Assembly (NCBI RefSeq): GCF_046025915.1 | Contig: NZ_JAQQFR010000002.1 | Span: 1 to 64,000 of the forward strand | DNA: 64,000 nucleotides | From: Herbaspirillum rhizosphaerae_A | GTDB lineage: Bacteria; Pseudomonadota; Gammaproteobacteria; Burkholderiales; Burkholderiaceae_D | Direction: 5' to 3' | In this document: piece by piece, positions 8,699 through 20,847 of the stretch | Numbering within the stretch: position 1 is the stretch's first letter | How the letters are laid out: every line of letters starts with the position of its first letter | Program-made: the position numbers and the translations under genes | The notes under the pieces: model-generated | The model's input: the letters and a program-made list of their open reading frames with translations, nothing else | The model's database searches: none | What the model was told of the DNA's origin: nothing

Positions 8699-9187
8699 TT
8701 AATCAAGCGACAGTGTCCGTACCATGGTTATCTCGCTGGCGACGAATCCCGCCTTGCGATACAGCGCCTGCGCCGCTTCATTGTGCGCAAATACATTCAG
8801 GCTGAGGCTGTTGAGGCCGCGCAGCCTGACTTCTTCCATTAACAAGTCCAATGCAGCGCTGGCAAAACCCCGTCGGCGATGTGCCGCATCGATCGTCAGG
8901 TCGTAAAGGAAGGCCGACGTGTCACCGTCTTCCGTCACTTCTCCAAACCAGATCTCGCCCACGCTGGCACCGCTTTCCTCCTCCTGCAACAGCATCAGGT
9001 AGTGGCCTGGTGTAGCGACGCCCAGCGGCAGCAAGGCTTGCAGGTTTGCACGCGCCTGCGGCTGGCTGGTGATGAGCGAGGGCAAGCCGGTCAGGCGGCA
9101 TTGTTCGGCATAGTCGGTGGAGGAGGTTTCGACAAAGCGTTCGAAGTCGGTAGTCGTCATCGGAATCATCTTGAGCTGGTGCTGCAT
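8699..9187 (-). CDS. GNAT family N-acetyltransferase
   Basis: About 162 residues with a GNAT fold: the acetyl-CoA loop HRRRGFASAAL and the late motif LNVFAHNEAAQALYRKAGF. Start chosen at 9187 because GGAAGG lies 6 bases upstream on the minus strand. A longer frame to 9253 has a non-matching N-terminus. The motif order (GEIWF, then an FLYDLTI strand, then the acetyl-CoA loop) matches the GNAT protein at 322-786, so the two are likely paralogues with different base composition. Substrate unknown. Confidence 0.85.
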   Translation of the reverse strand: MQHQLKMIPMTTTDFERFVETSSTDYAEQCRLTGLPSLITSQPQARANLQALLPLGVATPGHYLMLLQEEESGASVGEIWFGEVTEDGDTSAFLYDLTIDAAHRRRGFASAALDLLMEEVRLRGLNSLSLNVFAHNEAAQALYRKAGFVASEITMVRTLSLD

Positions 9188-9393
9188 GGGCATCCTTCCA
9201 GAAATGGGTGCGGTGCTCTCGAGAGTTACAAACGAAAGCGTGTCCAGATACATTCATCGAAAGGTTGACATCACCGATCTCGGAGAATTCCAAAGCTTTA
9301 CGTCAGAACTCAGCGCTTACCGTAACGGGTGCGGAATTTGATTGGCTACAAATGCCTCTCTCCAATCGAAGAGGTCATACATATCCGTGCAAT

Positions 9394-9431
9394 AAAAAAG
9401 CGGATGGGACTTGCGTCTCATCCGCTTTTTT
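9394..9431. terminator. Bidirectional terminator next to the hydrolase gene
   Basis: Arms AAAAAAGCGGATGGGAC (9394-9410) and GTCTCATCCGCTTTTTT (9415-9431), with a TTGC loop and one wobble. T runs exist on both strands. It lies 18 bases after the stop of the minus-strand hydrolase gene. Confidence 0.9.
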
Positions 9432-9449
9432 CATGTTGTCGGGCTTGGC

Positions 9450-10400
9450 TTATTCCAGTTTGTCTTTCAGGAATTTCAGCATTTCGCGATAGGCCTCTGC
9501 GCGCGAATCGGCATTCCCGCCGCTGGTGACACCTTCACCGCGTTTGCCGACACCCGGGATATCCATACGGACATGGATAGGCAGGCCGGGGGCATCGAAG
9601 TCATGGTAGGTGTCCGGATAGAGGCGCAAGGTGATGCCGGTATCGCTGCCTTCAGTTTTCTTTTCCAGAGACTCGCAAGCTTCCGGCGGCGTCCAGTCGT
9701 CGTTCTCGCCCATGAGAATCAGCATCGGCGCAGCAGGCTTATACGGTGTGCGGCTGCCGGCGTAGGGTGTGCAGGTCGGGTAGAAGGCTACCGCCGCCTT
9801 GGGTTGAACCTTGCGTACGGCAACATCGGTCTGCGCCAGATTCAATGCAGCGAGCATGGTAGTGGCGCCGTGTGACCAGCCGACCATGCCGATACGTGCG
9901 TAGTCGACGTCATCTTGCGTGGCGAGCCAGCGCATGGCGATCTGCACGTCGTAACGGCGATTGGCGCTGCTGGCTTCACGCTGGGCCAGGGTTTCCTGGC
10001 AGATCGAGCGGCGACCGCGCGGTGTGAAGCTATCGGGGAACAACACGTTATAGCCCGCATCGGTCAGCGCGCGAGCCATGGCGATATGGCGTGGCGTGAA
10101 TTCGATCTTTTCTTTATTGACGCTGCTGTAGAGTCCACCGCAGCCGTGCATGGCGATGATGGTCGGTTTCTTGTCCGACTTGCCTTTGCCCTTGAACCAG
10201 AAGCCGAACAGGGCCGTTGCCTTGCCGCCCGGCGACTCGACGCTGGTCAGAAAGACGCGCTCGGTACGCAAAGGCGGCAGCGGCGGAGGCGCTTTGGCAG
10301 CTGGCGCGGCAGCTACCGCAACGGTAGCGGTAATAGCGGCGAGTGGTGCACACAGCCCTGCCAGACAGAGCGATGCAATAGTTTTACCCCAGGTACGCAT
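9450..10400 (-). CDS. Secreted dienelactone hydrolase family protein
   Basis: A 316-residue alpha/beta hydrolase with an N-terminal signal peptide (MRTWGK, then a hydrophobic stretch ending near AVAAAPAAK). The nucleophile elbow is GWSHG, so serine replaces the cysteine of classical dienelactone hydrolase. The acid is likely in ENDDWTPPEA and the histidine in PDTYHDFDAP. The start at 10400 has GGGGAAG upstream, whereas the longer frame to 10415 begins with TTG. It probably acts on an ester in the periplasm, but the substrate is not evident. Confidence 0.8.
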   Translation of the reverse strand: MRTWGKTIASLCLAGLCAPLAAITATVAVAAAPAAKAPPPLPPLRTERVFLTSVESPGGKATALFGFWFKGKGKSDKKPTIIAMHGCGGLYSSVNKEKIEFTPRHIAMARALTDAGYNVLFPDSFTPRGRRSICQETLAQREASSANRRYDVQIAMRWLATQDDVDYARIGMVGWSHGATTMLAALNLAQTDVAVRKVQPKAAVAFYPTCTPYAGSRTPYKPAAPMLILMGENDDWTPPEACESLEKKTEGSDTGITLRLYPDTYHDFDAPGLPIHVRMDIPGVGKRGEGVTSGGNADSRAEAYREMLKFLKDKLE

Positions 10401-10457
10401 GGTGAACTTCCCCAAATATTTGTGTGTGCAACCATAGGTCGTCCTGTCGGTTTGCGG

Positions 10458-11393
10458 TCAGGACGACGTTGATGTGCTGTCGATTCTGTTTTGCTTGGAT
10501 ACTGCTGCTGTTACCGGCTTCAGCACCAGCAGCAACGCCGCCCCGATCAATACGCCTCCCACAGCGTAGGCCCAGGACAATTGTTCATTGAGAAACAGCC
10601 AACCCCACAAGACACCGAATAGCGGTATCAAAAAAGTAACGGTTAACGACCTCACTGGTCCTATATCGGCAATTAATCGGAAAAATAAAATGTACGCCAG
10701 CGCCGAACACACAAATCCTAATGCCAACAAAGCAAACCACGTACCAGTGCCGCCATGAAACGGGCTGCCCGCTGTGCTTGTCGAGATGGCAAAAAACGGC
10801 AACAGCAGCGCAACCGCCCCCAACTGGCTGCCAAACGCAACCAATTTGCTGTCCAGTCCGCCGCGGTCGGTGATCCAGCGCCTGGTCAGAAAGCCGGCCA
10901 GACCGTAACAACTGGTCGCCAGCAAGCAGGCCAATGCACCCAAAACGGTCGCTGCATCATGTTCTGTCGGCCCGGTTATTGTCAGCACGGCAACGCCGGC
11001 CAGGCCCAGCAGCACGCCTGCAAACTTGCGCCAGGTCATGGTGTCGCCAAAAAACAAGGCGCCGATGATGGCCCCCATCAAGGGCGTGGTGGCATTGAGC
11101 GTGGCCGAATAACCGGCCGGTAACACCTTGGCGGCCTGGCTGTACAACACGAAAGGAATGCCGGAATTGATTGCGCCCAGCATCATCGCTGCGCGCAGTT
11201 TTCCCTGAAACCGATATTTTACGCGCAGTACCGCAAGGATGAGTAACAGGCCTAGTGCACCGAACAATACCCGGAAAAACGCGGTATTCAAGGCGCCCAG
11301 TTCCGGCACGACGATGCGCATGAACAGAAAGCTTGCGCCCCAAATGGCGGACAAGGCGAACAGGCGGAGCAGGTCGGCGGGTTTCATCGGCAT
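10458..11393 (-). CDS. EamA/DMT family transporter
   Basis: A 311-residue inner-membrane protein with ten predicted helices arranged as two EamA repeats (first half begins LFALSAIWGASFLFMRIVVP, second half near YGLAGFLTRRW). This family exports amino acids or metabolites, or takes up small molecules, and the direction and substrate cannot be read from sequence. Two close ATG codons (11393 and 11387) are possible starts. It faces the same way as the hydrolase gene downstream, with about 60 bases between them. Confidence 0.85.
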   Translation of the reverse strand: MPMKPADLLRLFALSAIWGASFLFMRIVVPELGALNTAFFRVLFGALGLLLILAVLRVKYRFQGKLRAAMMLGAINSGIPFVLYSQAAKVLPAGYSATLNATTPLMGAIIGALFFGDTMTWRKFAGVLLGLAGVAVLTITGPTEHDAATVLGALACLLATSCYGLAGFLTRRWITDRGGLDSKLVAFGSQLGAVALLLPFFAISTSTAGSPFHGGTGTWFALLALGFVCSALAYILFFRLIADIGPVRSLTVTFLIPLFGVLWGWLFLNEQLSWAYAVGGVLIGAALLLVLKPVTAAVSKQNRIDSTSTSS

Positions 11394-11523
11394 TCCGAAG
11401 GGAGAAAGAGGAGGGACATCATTCTCGGAGGGGAATGATGCCCGGACACTCCGAAACTTGCTATCGTGTTTTTCCTGATAGATATCGGGAAGCGAAACGG
11501 ATAGGGCGAATCACGATAGTGAT

Positions 11524-11558
11524 CGCGTACACAGGCTTGCAGCGCGCCGGTGTACGCG
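11524..11558 (-). terminator. Hairpin downstream of ppc
   Basis: Stem CGCGTACAC (11524-11532) and GTGTACGCG (11550-11558) with an inner GGC/GCC pairing, 18 bases after the ppc stop. There is no T run, so it may stabilise the 3' end or act with Rho rather than as an intrinsic terminator. Confidence 0.45.
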
Positions 11559-11575
11559 CAGAACAACTTATAGCG

Positions 11576-14473
<2,898 letters not shown>

Positions 14474-14639
14474 GATCAACAATTGCTACGGTTTTCAGAG
14501 GAGAAAGTCGGGCGTGCTGGTCGAACTGTCAGTGGTGCTGCGTGCTAGAATTTGGCTCACTTGTTTGCCTCCACTATTTTTATATTTTTATGCGCCGGGC
14601 ACCTTCACAGATGACTCGGCGACTACCGGAAGAGCCCTC

Positions 14640-15593
14640 TTGAAAGAATTTCCTCCCTCCAAGCTGGTCATCGCTTCGCGCGAAAGCCGCCTCGCCATGT
14701 GGCAAGCCGAGCATGTACGCGACCGGTTAGCCGCATTATATCCGCAGTGCAGCATAACTATCCTCGGAATGACCACGCGCGGCGATCAAATCCTCGATCG
14801 CACCTTGTCCAAAGTAGGTGGCAAGGGGTTGTTTGTGAAGGAGCTGGAAGTCGCCATGGCCGAGGGCCGCGCCGATCTGGCGGTACATTCGCTCAAGGAT
14901 GTGCCGATGGAACTGCCGGAAGGTTTTGTGCTGGGCGGCATTCTGGAACGCGAAGATCCTCGCGATGCGTTCGTCTCCAACGACTATGCCGGACTGGATG
15001 ATCTGCCCGCCGGCGCCGTGGTCGGCACCAGCAGTCTGCGTCGCCAGGCACTGATCGCTGCGCGCTATCCACATCTGGTCATCAAGCCTTTGCGTGGCAA
15101 TCTCGACACGCGTCTGGGCAAGCTTGATCGCGGCGACTATGCCGCCATCATTCTGGCCGTCGCCGGTCTGAAGCGGCTTGGACTGGAGTCGCGCATCCGC
15201 TCGGCGATTTCTCCGGAACAAAGTCTGCCTGCCCCGGGGCAGGGTGCGATGGCGATCGAAATCCTTGCCGACCGTACCGATCTGCAACGCGTGCTGGCCC
15301 CGATCAATCATCTTGCGACCGATCGCACCGTAACGGCAGAGCGCACGCTGTCGCGCACTTTCGGCGGCAGTTGCCAGATTCCGCTGGCGGCCTTCGCCAC
15401 AATCGACGGCGATAAGATGCACATGCGCGCAATGGTCGCCACACCCGACGGCAAGCAGATTGCCGCTGCCGAAGCCAGCGGCCCTGCCGACGCACCCGAA
15501 GCGTTGGGCAAACAAGTCGCGAATCTGTTGCAAGCGCAGGGTGCAGAAGCTATTTTGGCCGCATGCAAGGCTGAATCGGCTGGGGCGGAATAG
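14640..15593 (+). CDS. hemC: Hydroxymethylbilane synthase (porphobilinogen deaminase)
   Basis: A 317-residue enzyme that joins four porphobilinogen units into hydroxymethylbilane for heme synthesis. The start is a TTG at 14640 with GGAAGAG 6 bases upstream. The frame is open much further upstream (to 14115), but that part overlaps ppc on the other strand and is not HemC-like. Family marks are TRGDQILD, KGLFVKELE, AVHSLKDVP, SSLRRQ and GGSCQIPLA, whose cysteine holds the dipyrromethane cofactor. First gene of hemC-hemD-hemX-hemY. Confidence 0.93.
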   Translation: MKEFPPSKLVIASRESRLAMWQAEHVRDRLAALYPQCSITILGMTTRGDQILDRTLSKVGGKGLFVKELEVAMAEGRADLAVHSLKDVPMELPEGFVLGGILEREDPRDAFVSNDYAGLDDLPAGAVVGTSSLRRQALIAARYPHLVIKPLRGNLDTRLGKLDRGDYAAIILAVAGLKRLGLESRIRSAISPEQSLPAPGQGAMAIEILADRTDLQRVLAPINHLATDRTVTAERTLSRTFGGSCQIPLAAFATIDGDKMHMRAMVATPDGKQIAAAEASGPADAPEALGKQVANLLQAQGAEAILAACKAESAGAE

Positions 15594-15640
15594 TTATCCC
15601 GACTTACCCGATCCCAGAATTCCACTCTGAAAGGAGCGCT

Positions 15641-16423
15641 GTGGCGGATCTCGGTTCCCGACCGGTCGTGATCACACGTCCATTGGCGCAGGCGCAAGCC
15701 TTTGCGGGAGTAGTCGCGGCGACAGGCCGCGAGGTTGTGATCTTTCCTTTGCTGGAAATCGCGCCAGTGGCTGAGACTAGCGAACTGCAAACGGTCTTGT
15801 CCTCGCTTGATCAGTACGCCTTGGTCGTGTTTGTGAGTCCGAATGCGATCGATGCGGCTTTTCGCTTCATCCCGGCCTGGCCGAACAATGTCGCCATCGG
15901 CATCGTTGGTGAGGGCAGTCGGCTGGCGTTGCAGCGCTACGGCGTGGGCGATGACAACGCGACCATCCATGCGCCGCGTAATAGCGAGCGGATGGATTCG
16001 GAAGAGTTGTTCAAGGCACTCGACCTCGACGGCTTGCGCGGCAGGCGTGTGCTGATCGTGCGCGGTCAGGCCGGACGCGATTTTTTAACGGATATGTTGC
16101 GAGCCGAACGGGTCACGGTGGAACATGTGACCGCGTATGAGCGTCTGACGCCGCAGATGGACGCAACAAAAATCGCACAATTGCGGGCTTTGATCGACGC
16201 CGACAGCGAGTGGATCGTCACCAGTTCCGAAGCATTGCGTAACCTGTTGCAGATCACGACGGATGTACTCGGCGCCGAGTGTGTGGTAAAACTACAACGT
16301 AACAAAATGATCGTTTCGCACCAGAGGATCGCTGAAACAGCGCGATCGCTGGCTTTCACCCATGTGACCATGACCGGATCAGGCGACGAACGACTGCTTG
16401 CCGCGTTACAATCCCGACCATGA
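15641..16423 (+). CDS. hemD: Uroporphyrinogen-III synthase
   Basis: A 260-residue enzyme that closes hydroxymethylbilane into uroporphyrinogen III. HemD sequences vary greatly, so the call rests on the N-terminal VITRPLAQAQAFA, the middle segment VLIVRGQAGRDFL, the C-terminal SSEALRNLL and the position right after hemC. The start is GTG at 15641 with AAAGGAG upstream. The stop overlaps the hemX start by four bases (ATGA). Confidence 0.92.
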   Translation: MADLGSRPVVITRPLAQAQAFAGVVAATGREVVIFPLLEIAPVAETSELQTVLSSLDQYALVVFVSPNAIDAAFRFIPAWPNNVAIGIVGEGSRLALQRYGVGDDNATIHAPRNSERMDSEELFKALDLDGLRGRRVLIVRGQAGRDFLTDMLRAERVTVEHVTAYERLTPQMDATKIAQLRALIDADSEWIVTSSEALRNLLQITTDVLGAECVVKLQRNKMIVSHQRIAETARSLAFTHVTMTGSGDERLLAALQSRP

Positions 16424-17613
16424 ACGAACTGCAATCCTCCCCCGACCAGAACCAGCCGGACGCGAAAGCGGATCCCGGACTGCAGGCGAGCATGGTGCTC
16501 CCTTCCTTCACACCTTCGGACAACGGCGTGCTGAAAAAGCGCCTGCGGCTGCTAACTTTTCTCGTTGTCTTGCTGGCCATCGTGCTGGCGGCGCAATGGT
16601 GGATGTCGCATTCCGAAATTCGCAGCCTGCGGGAAGAAGTCGCGCGCCGGCTGCAAACCGGCGACGTTGCCAATACCGAAGTCAAAGGCGTGCTGAAGAA
16701 CGTCCAGGAAAGCACCAAGGAATTACAGGCCAAGGTCAGCGTCCTAGATAGCAAGCAGGCTGAATCGCAAAGCCAGCAACTGGCGCTTGAGCAGCTCTAT
16801 CAGGATCTCTCCAAAAATCGCGACGACTGGGCCTTGTCTGAAATCGAAGAAGTCTTGTCGACCGCAAGCCAGCAACTGGAACTGGCCGGTAACGTGCAGG
16901 GTGCCTTGATCGCACTGGGCAACGCCGACAAGAGCCTTTCGCGCTCGGACAAGCCACAATTCATCGCCATCCGCCGCGCCATCGCGCGCGATCAGGATCG
17001 TCTGAAAGCGCTGCCGACCGTTGACGTTCCCGGTATTGCCGTGCGCCTCGACAGCGTCATCGGCCAGATCGACAGCATGCCTTTGCTGTCCGACGAAAAG
17101 CCGGTCGTCTCTGTCACCGAGCCGAAGAAGCAACCGGTTCGTCAGGCGCCGAAGCCAAGCAGCAGCGCCAAGCCAAACGGTAAAGGTCAGTCTGTCGATA
17201 CAGCAGATGCCGCACCCGCCAACGACTGGCTGGCGAATGCACAAGACAAGTGGCAAAGCATCAGCTCGGAGATGTGGACAGAGTTGAAGCAACTGGTTCG
17301 CATCCGCAGCGTCGATACGCCTGACGCATTGCTGTTGTCGCCGACCCAGGCTTACTACGCACGTGAAAACCTCAAGCTGCGCTTGCTCAATGCGCGCCTG
17401 GCGCTGTTGTCACGCAATGAGTTTGCTTTCCGCAATGACCTGAGTGCAGCACAGGACACGATTGCCAAATACTTCGACACCCGCGCCAAGCAAGTGCAGA
17501 CCACGCAAGCGCTGTTGAAGCAAGTTCAGGGCAGCAACCTGTCGATCCAGATGCCGACGCTCAGCGAAAGCATCAACGCGGTGCGTAATTACAAAAGCCG
17601 GCGTACCAATTAA
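16420..17613 (+). CDS. hemX: HemX family protein
   Basis: A 397-residue inner-membrane protein: a cytoplasmic N-terminus of about 40 residues, one membrane helix (LLTFLVVLLAIVLAAQWW), then a long helical periplasmic part with coiled-coil character and a Pro/Ser/Lys-rich linker near residue 240. Often labelled uroporphyrin-III methyltransferase, but no methyltransferase domain is visible here, so that label should not be used. It overlaps hemD by four bases and lies 17 bases before hemY, a conserved order in beta- and gammaproteobacteria. Its exact role is unsettled. Confidence 0.88.
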   Translation: MNELQSSPDQNQPDAKADPGLQASMVLPSFTPSDNGVLKKRLRLLTFLVVLLAIVLAAQWWMSHSEIRSLREEVARRLQTGDVANTEVKGVLKNVQESTKELQAKVSVLDSKQAESQSQQLALEQLYQDLSKNRDDWALSEIEEVLSTASQQLELAGNVQGALIALGNADKSLSRSDKPQFIAIRRAIARDQDRLKALPTVDVPGIAVRLDSVIGQIDSMPLLSDEKPVVSVTEPKKQPVRQAPKPSSSAKPNGKGQSVDTADAAPANDWLANAQDKWQSISSEMWTELKQLVRIRSVDTPDALLLSPTQAYYARENLKLRLLNARLALLSRNEFAFRNDLSAAQDTIAKYFDTRAKQVQTTQALLKQVQGSNLSIQMPTLSESINAVRNYKSRRTN

Positions 17614-17630
17614 AGCGGCCTAACAGTTAT

Positions 17631-18830
17631 ATGCGAATTCTCCTCTGGCTTCTTACCCTGTTTGCCTCCGCCATCGGCCTGGCGGTAGTGGCACGCTTCA
17701 ATCCCGGCAATGTGGTGCTGTTCTATCCACCTTACCGGGTTGACCTGTCGCTGAACTTCTTCCTGCTGGCAGTCATTGTTCTGTTCATCGCCTTGTACGT
17801 GTTGATCCGTGCGGTGCGTCTGACGCAAAAACTACCTGGCCGCGTGATGGCCTATCGCCGTCAGAAGCGCGAAAACGAAGGCAACAAGGCCTTGCGCGAT
17901 TCTCTGAAAGCATTCTTCGAAGGCCGCTTCGGTCACGCTGAAAAAGCCGCGACACGCGCCGCCGAATTGCCTGAGAACACAGGTATCGCCGCTTTGGTCG
18001 GGGCTCGTGCAGCGCATCGCATGCGCCAGACCGAGCGTCGCGACATCTGGCTGGCCAGTACCGACGGCGACAACGGACTCAAGGCGGCACGCCTGATGAC
18101 TAGTCTCGAATTGCTGGTTGATGACCACCAGTTCAAAGCCGCGCTGGAAACCGTCGACGAACTTAACGCCAACGGCACGCGCCATATTCAGGCATTGCAA
18201 TGGGCGCTCAAGGCGAACCAGCAAGCGAAGAACTGGCCTGAAGTGTTGCGTCTGGTGCAGACGCTGGACAAGCGCAACGCGCTGCATCCGGCTCTGTCCA
18301 ATCGCCTGCGCGAAATGTCTTACGACGCCTTGTTGTCGGATCGTTCTCACGACGCTGAATCGATCCGCCGTCTGTGGGCCGAGGTGCCGAACGCCGATCG
18401 TCTCAAGCCTTTCATCGCTGCACGTGCTGCACAGGCTTTCAGCAGCCGCAGCCTGCATGACGAAGCCCGCACCTTGCTGGAGCGTGCACTGGCGGCAGAT
18501 TGGGATGATCGCCTGATTCGCGCCTATCGCGAGTCGACGGCAGAAGCGGGTTCACCGGCTTTGCTGGCGCAGATCGAGCGTTGCGAATCGTGGCTGGCAA
18601 AGCGTCCAACCGATGCCGAACTGGCATTGACGCTGGGTATGTTTTGCTTGCGTCAAAAACTATGGGGCAAGGCGCAACGTCATCTGGAACAGGCCTTGTC
18701 AGACGCGTTGGAGCCGCGCACGGTGCGTGAATCGCATCTGAGCCTGGCGCAATTGCACGACGCGCTGGATCAGCATGAACAAGCTGCTGCGCATTACAAA
18801 CAATGTGCATTGGCCACGGCAATTCGCTAA
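17631..18830 (+). CDS. hemY: HemY family protein with TPR repeats
   Basis: A 399-residue inner-membrane protein with two N-terminal helices (residues about 2-20 and 40-62) and a large TPR-like helical domain after the basic segment YRRQKRENEGNKALRDSLKA. It is the last gene of the heme operon. In this group HemY is not protoporphyrinogen oxidase; it is a scaffold-like protein thought to assist late heme synthesis. Ends before a strong hairpin. Confidence 0.9.
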   Translation: MRILLWLLTLFASAIGLAVVARFNPGNVVLFYPPYRVDLSLNFFLLAVIVLFIALYVLIRAVRLTQKLPGRVMAYRRQKRENEGNKALRDSLKAFFEGRFGHAEKAATRAAELPENTGIAALVGARAAHRMRQTERRDIWLASTDGDNGLKAARLMTSLELLVDDHQFKAALETVDELNANGTRHIQALQWALKANQQAKNWPEVLRLVQTLDKRNALHPALSNRLREMSYDALLSDRSHDAESIRRLWAEVPNADRLKPFIAARAAQAFSSRSLHDEARTLLERALAADWDDRLIRAYRESTAEAGSPALLAQIERCESWLAKRPTDAELALTLGMFCLRQKLWGKAQRHLEQALSDALEPRTVRESHLSLAQLHDALDQHEQAAAHYKQCALATAIR

Positions 18831-18853
18831 AACCTCAGCATTAACATTTGTAC

Positions 18854-18896
18854 AAAATCGCCGCTGCATCCTGACCTGGATTCAGCGGCGATTTTT
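18854..18896 (+). terminator. Terminator of the hem operon
   Basis: Long stem AAAATCGCCGCTG...CAGCGGCGATTTTT with an inner ATCC/GGAT pairing, 24 bases after the hemY stop and closed by a T run. Confidence 0.9.
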
Positions 18897-18960
18897 ATTG
18901 CCCGGCTTCAAGACCGCGTATATTCGGGCCGGATGTTCTGGCTGATGATCTGAATGCCGT

Positions 18961-18966
18961 TATAAT
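18961..18966 (+). promoter_or_regulatory. Likely -10 element of ppa
   Basis: A consensus TATAAT 43 bases before the ppa start. The -35 region at the expected distance is weak (CTGGCT), so only the -10 box is supported. Confidence 0.5.
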
Positions 18967-19008
18967 CTCGGCTTTCCCCATTTCTTCATTTCTTTACGAG
19001 AAAGCACC

Positions 19009-19548
19009 ATGAGCCTGAATAACGTCCCGTCCGGCCGCGACCTGCCTAACGACTTCAATGTGATCATCGAGATCCCGATGAACGCCGATCCGATCAAGTA
19101 CGAAGTGGATAAGGATACTGGCGCGATTTTCGTTGATCGCTTCATGGGCACCGCCATGCACTATCCGTGCAACTACGGCTACATCCCGCAAACACTGTCG
19201 GAAGACGGCGACCCGGTCGATGTGCTGGTGATCACACCGTTCCCGCTGTTCCCAGGCGTTGTGGTGCGCTGCCGTCCTATCGGCGTGCTGAAGATGACCG
19301 ACGAATCCGGTATTGACGCCAAGTTGCTGGCAGTGCCGGTCGACAAGGTACTGCCGATTTACACGCACTGGCAAAAGCCGGAAGACATGAACGAACTGCG
19401 TCTGAAGCAGATCCAGCATTTCTTTGAACACTACAAGGATCTGGAAAAGGGCAAATGGGTCAAGATCGACGGTTGGGAAGGTCCTGAATCCGCCAAGGCC
19501 GAAATCCTGGCTGGCGTCGAAGCCTTCAAGAAGCAACAAGCCAAGTAA
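19009..19548 (+). CDS. ppa: Inorganic pyrophosphatase
   Basis: A 179-residue soluble family-I enzyme that hydrolyses pyrophosphate to phosphate and so drives biosynthetic reactions. The signature DGDPVDVLV with its metal-binding aspartates, the substrate-binding segments KYEVDKDTG and HYPCNYGYIP, and the late GVEAFKKQ end are present. Length matches the bacterial family. It is a single-gene unit with its own promoter-like -10 box and terminator. Confidence 0.96.
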   Translation: MSLNNVPSGRDLPNDFNVIIEIPMNADPIKYEVDKDTGAIFVDRFMGTAMHYPCNYGYIPQTLSEDGDPVDVLVITPFPLFPGVVVRCRPIGVLKMTDESGIDAKLLAVPVDKVLPIYTHWQKPEDMNELRLKQIQHFFEHYKDLEKGKWVKIDGWEGPESAKAEILAGVEAFKKQQAK

Positions 19549-19563
19549 TTTGGTCTTGCCAAT

Positions 19564-19592
19564 AAAAAGCGCACTCAAGGGTGCGCTTTTTT
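19564..19592. terminator. Bidirectional terminator between ppa and the FemAB-like gene
   Basis: Arms AAAAAGCGCAC (19564-19574) and GTGCGCTTTTTT (19581-19592) with a six-base loop. It can serve both converging genes. Confidence 0.9.
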
Positions 19593-19613
19593 ACGTCCGT
19601 GCTGGGCGAATCA

Positions 19614-20771
19614 TCAGGTCTGAGATGCGCTGCGAAACGGATTGCGCTCGTTGAGTTCGCTCAGATAATCGTTGATGCCACCGCCTTCGCGTTCAAGGAA
19701 GCGTTCCACCGCATCGGCGAAGGAAGGATGCGCAAGCCAGTGCGCCGACCAGGTTTTTTGCGGCAGAAAGCCGCGTGCCATCTTGTGTTCGCCTTGTGCA
19801 CCGCCTTCGAACCAGGCGATCTTGTTGGCGATACAAAACTCCAGCGGCTGATAGTAAGCGGTTTCGAAATGCAGGCAAGGGACTTCTTCGAGCGCTCCCC
19901 AATAGCGGCCATACAGCGATTGTTGATCATGGACTACCAGCGACGAGGCGATCGCCTTGCCGTCGCGATAGGCAATCGTCAACAGCAGGTGTTGTGGCAT
20001 ATCGGCGGCGATGCGAAGGAAGAAATCCAGGTTCAGATACGGCGTTGAATAGTGGGCCGAATAGGTATGGCGATAGCAACGATGGAAAAAGCGCCAGTCC
20101 TTTTCCGTTGCCTCGCCGCCGCTGAAATGGCGGAAAGTCACGCCGGCCTCGGTGACCTTGCGCCGTTCGGCGAGGATATTCTTGCGCTTCTTGCGTTCCA
20201 GTGTCGACAGAAACTCGTCGAAGTCGCGGTAGCCCTCGTTATGCCAATGGAATTGCACGCCACTGCGCAGCATGAATCCGGCTTCGGCCAGCGTCGCCGC
20301 TTCCGCTTCGGGCGGGTAGAGAATGTGCGTCGACGATGTTTGCGCGGCACTTTGCAATTCGCTTAGAGCATGCACCAGCGCTTGCCGTGCGGTGTCGTCA
20401 TGGGCCAGAAAACGTCCTCCGCTCACCGGCGTAAAGGGAATCGCGGACAATAACTTTGGGTAATACGGCAAGCCGTGGCGCTCGTAGGCTTCGGCCCACG
20501 CCCAGTCGAAGACGTACTCGCCATAGGAGTGATATTTCAGGTAAAGCGGTAGCGCGGCCTTGAGTTGATCGTCTTGCCAAAGCGTCAGGTATTGCGGCTC
20601 CCAGCCTGTGTCTTTGGCGGCCGAGCCGCTTTCATGCAATGCATGCAGGAAGGCATAGGATAAAAAGGGCGTCGCGTCCGGCTGCGCCGCGACCAGCGAA
20701 TCCCACGGGCTTTGGCCAATTTCGGCCAGAGAAGAAATGATTCGCGTGCGATAATGGACTTCTGCGTTCAC
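19614..20771 (-). CDS. FemAB-like GNAT superfamily protein (DUF482)
   Basis: A 385-residue protein of the family once named DUF482, related to peptidoglycan FemAB and GNAT acyltransferases. Conserved stretches include TPFLSYAFLHALHESG, HSYGEYVFDWAWAEAYERHG and YGRYWGALEEVPCLHFETAYYQ (shown in part), and the end DYLSELNERNPFR. Start is GTG at 20771 with GGGAG upstream. It may add an aminoacyl or acyl group in envelope synthesis, but no member is firmly characterised to my knowledge. Confidence 0.8.
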   Translation of the reverse strand: MNAEVHYRTRIISSLAEIGQSPWDSLVAAQPDATPFLSYAFLHALHESGSAAKDTGWEPQYLTLWQDDQLKAALPLYLKYHSYGEYVFDWAWAEAYERHGLPYYPKLLSAIPFTPVSGGRFLAHDDTARQALVHALSELQSAAQTSSTHILYPPEAEAATLAEAGFMLRSGVQFHWHNEGYRDFDEFLSTLERKKRKNILAERRKVTEAGVTFRHFSGGEATEKDWRFFHRCYRHTYSAHYSTPYLNLDFFLRIAADMPQHLLLTIAYRDGKAIASSLVVHDQQSLYGRYWGALEEVPCLHFETAYYQPLEFCIANKIAWFEGGAQGEHKMARGFLPQKTWSAHWLAHPSFADAVERFLEREGGGINDYLSELNERNPFRSASQT

Positions 20772-20847
20772 TGCGTGCAGCTCCCTGGCATCGGTGTTCT
20801 GCCTTTGGTCTTCATCATCATTTTCTTACTCATTCTTACCTGCCATC

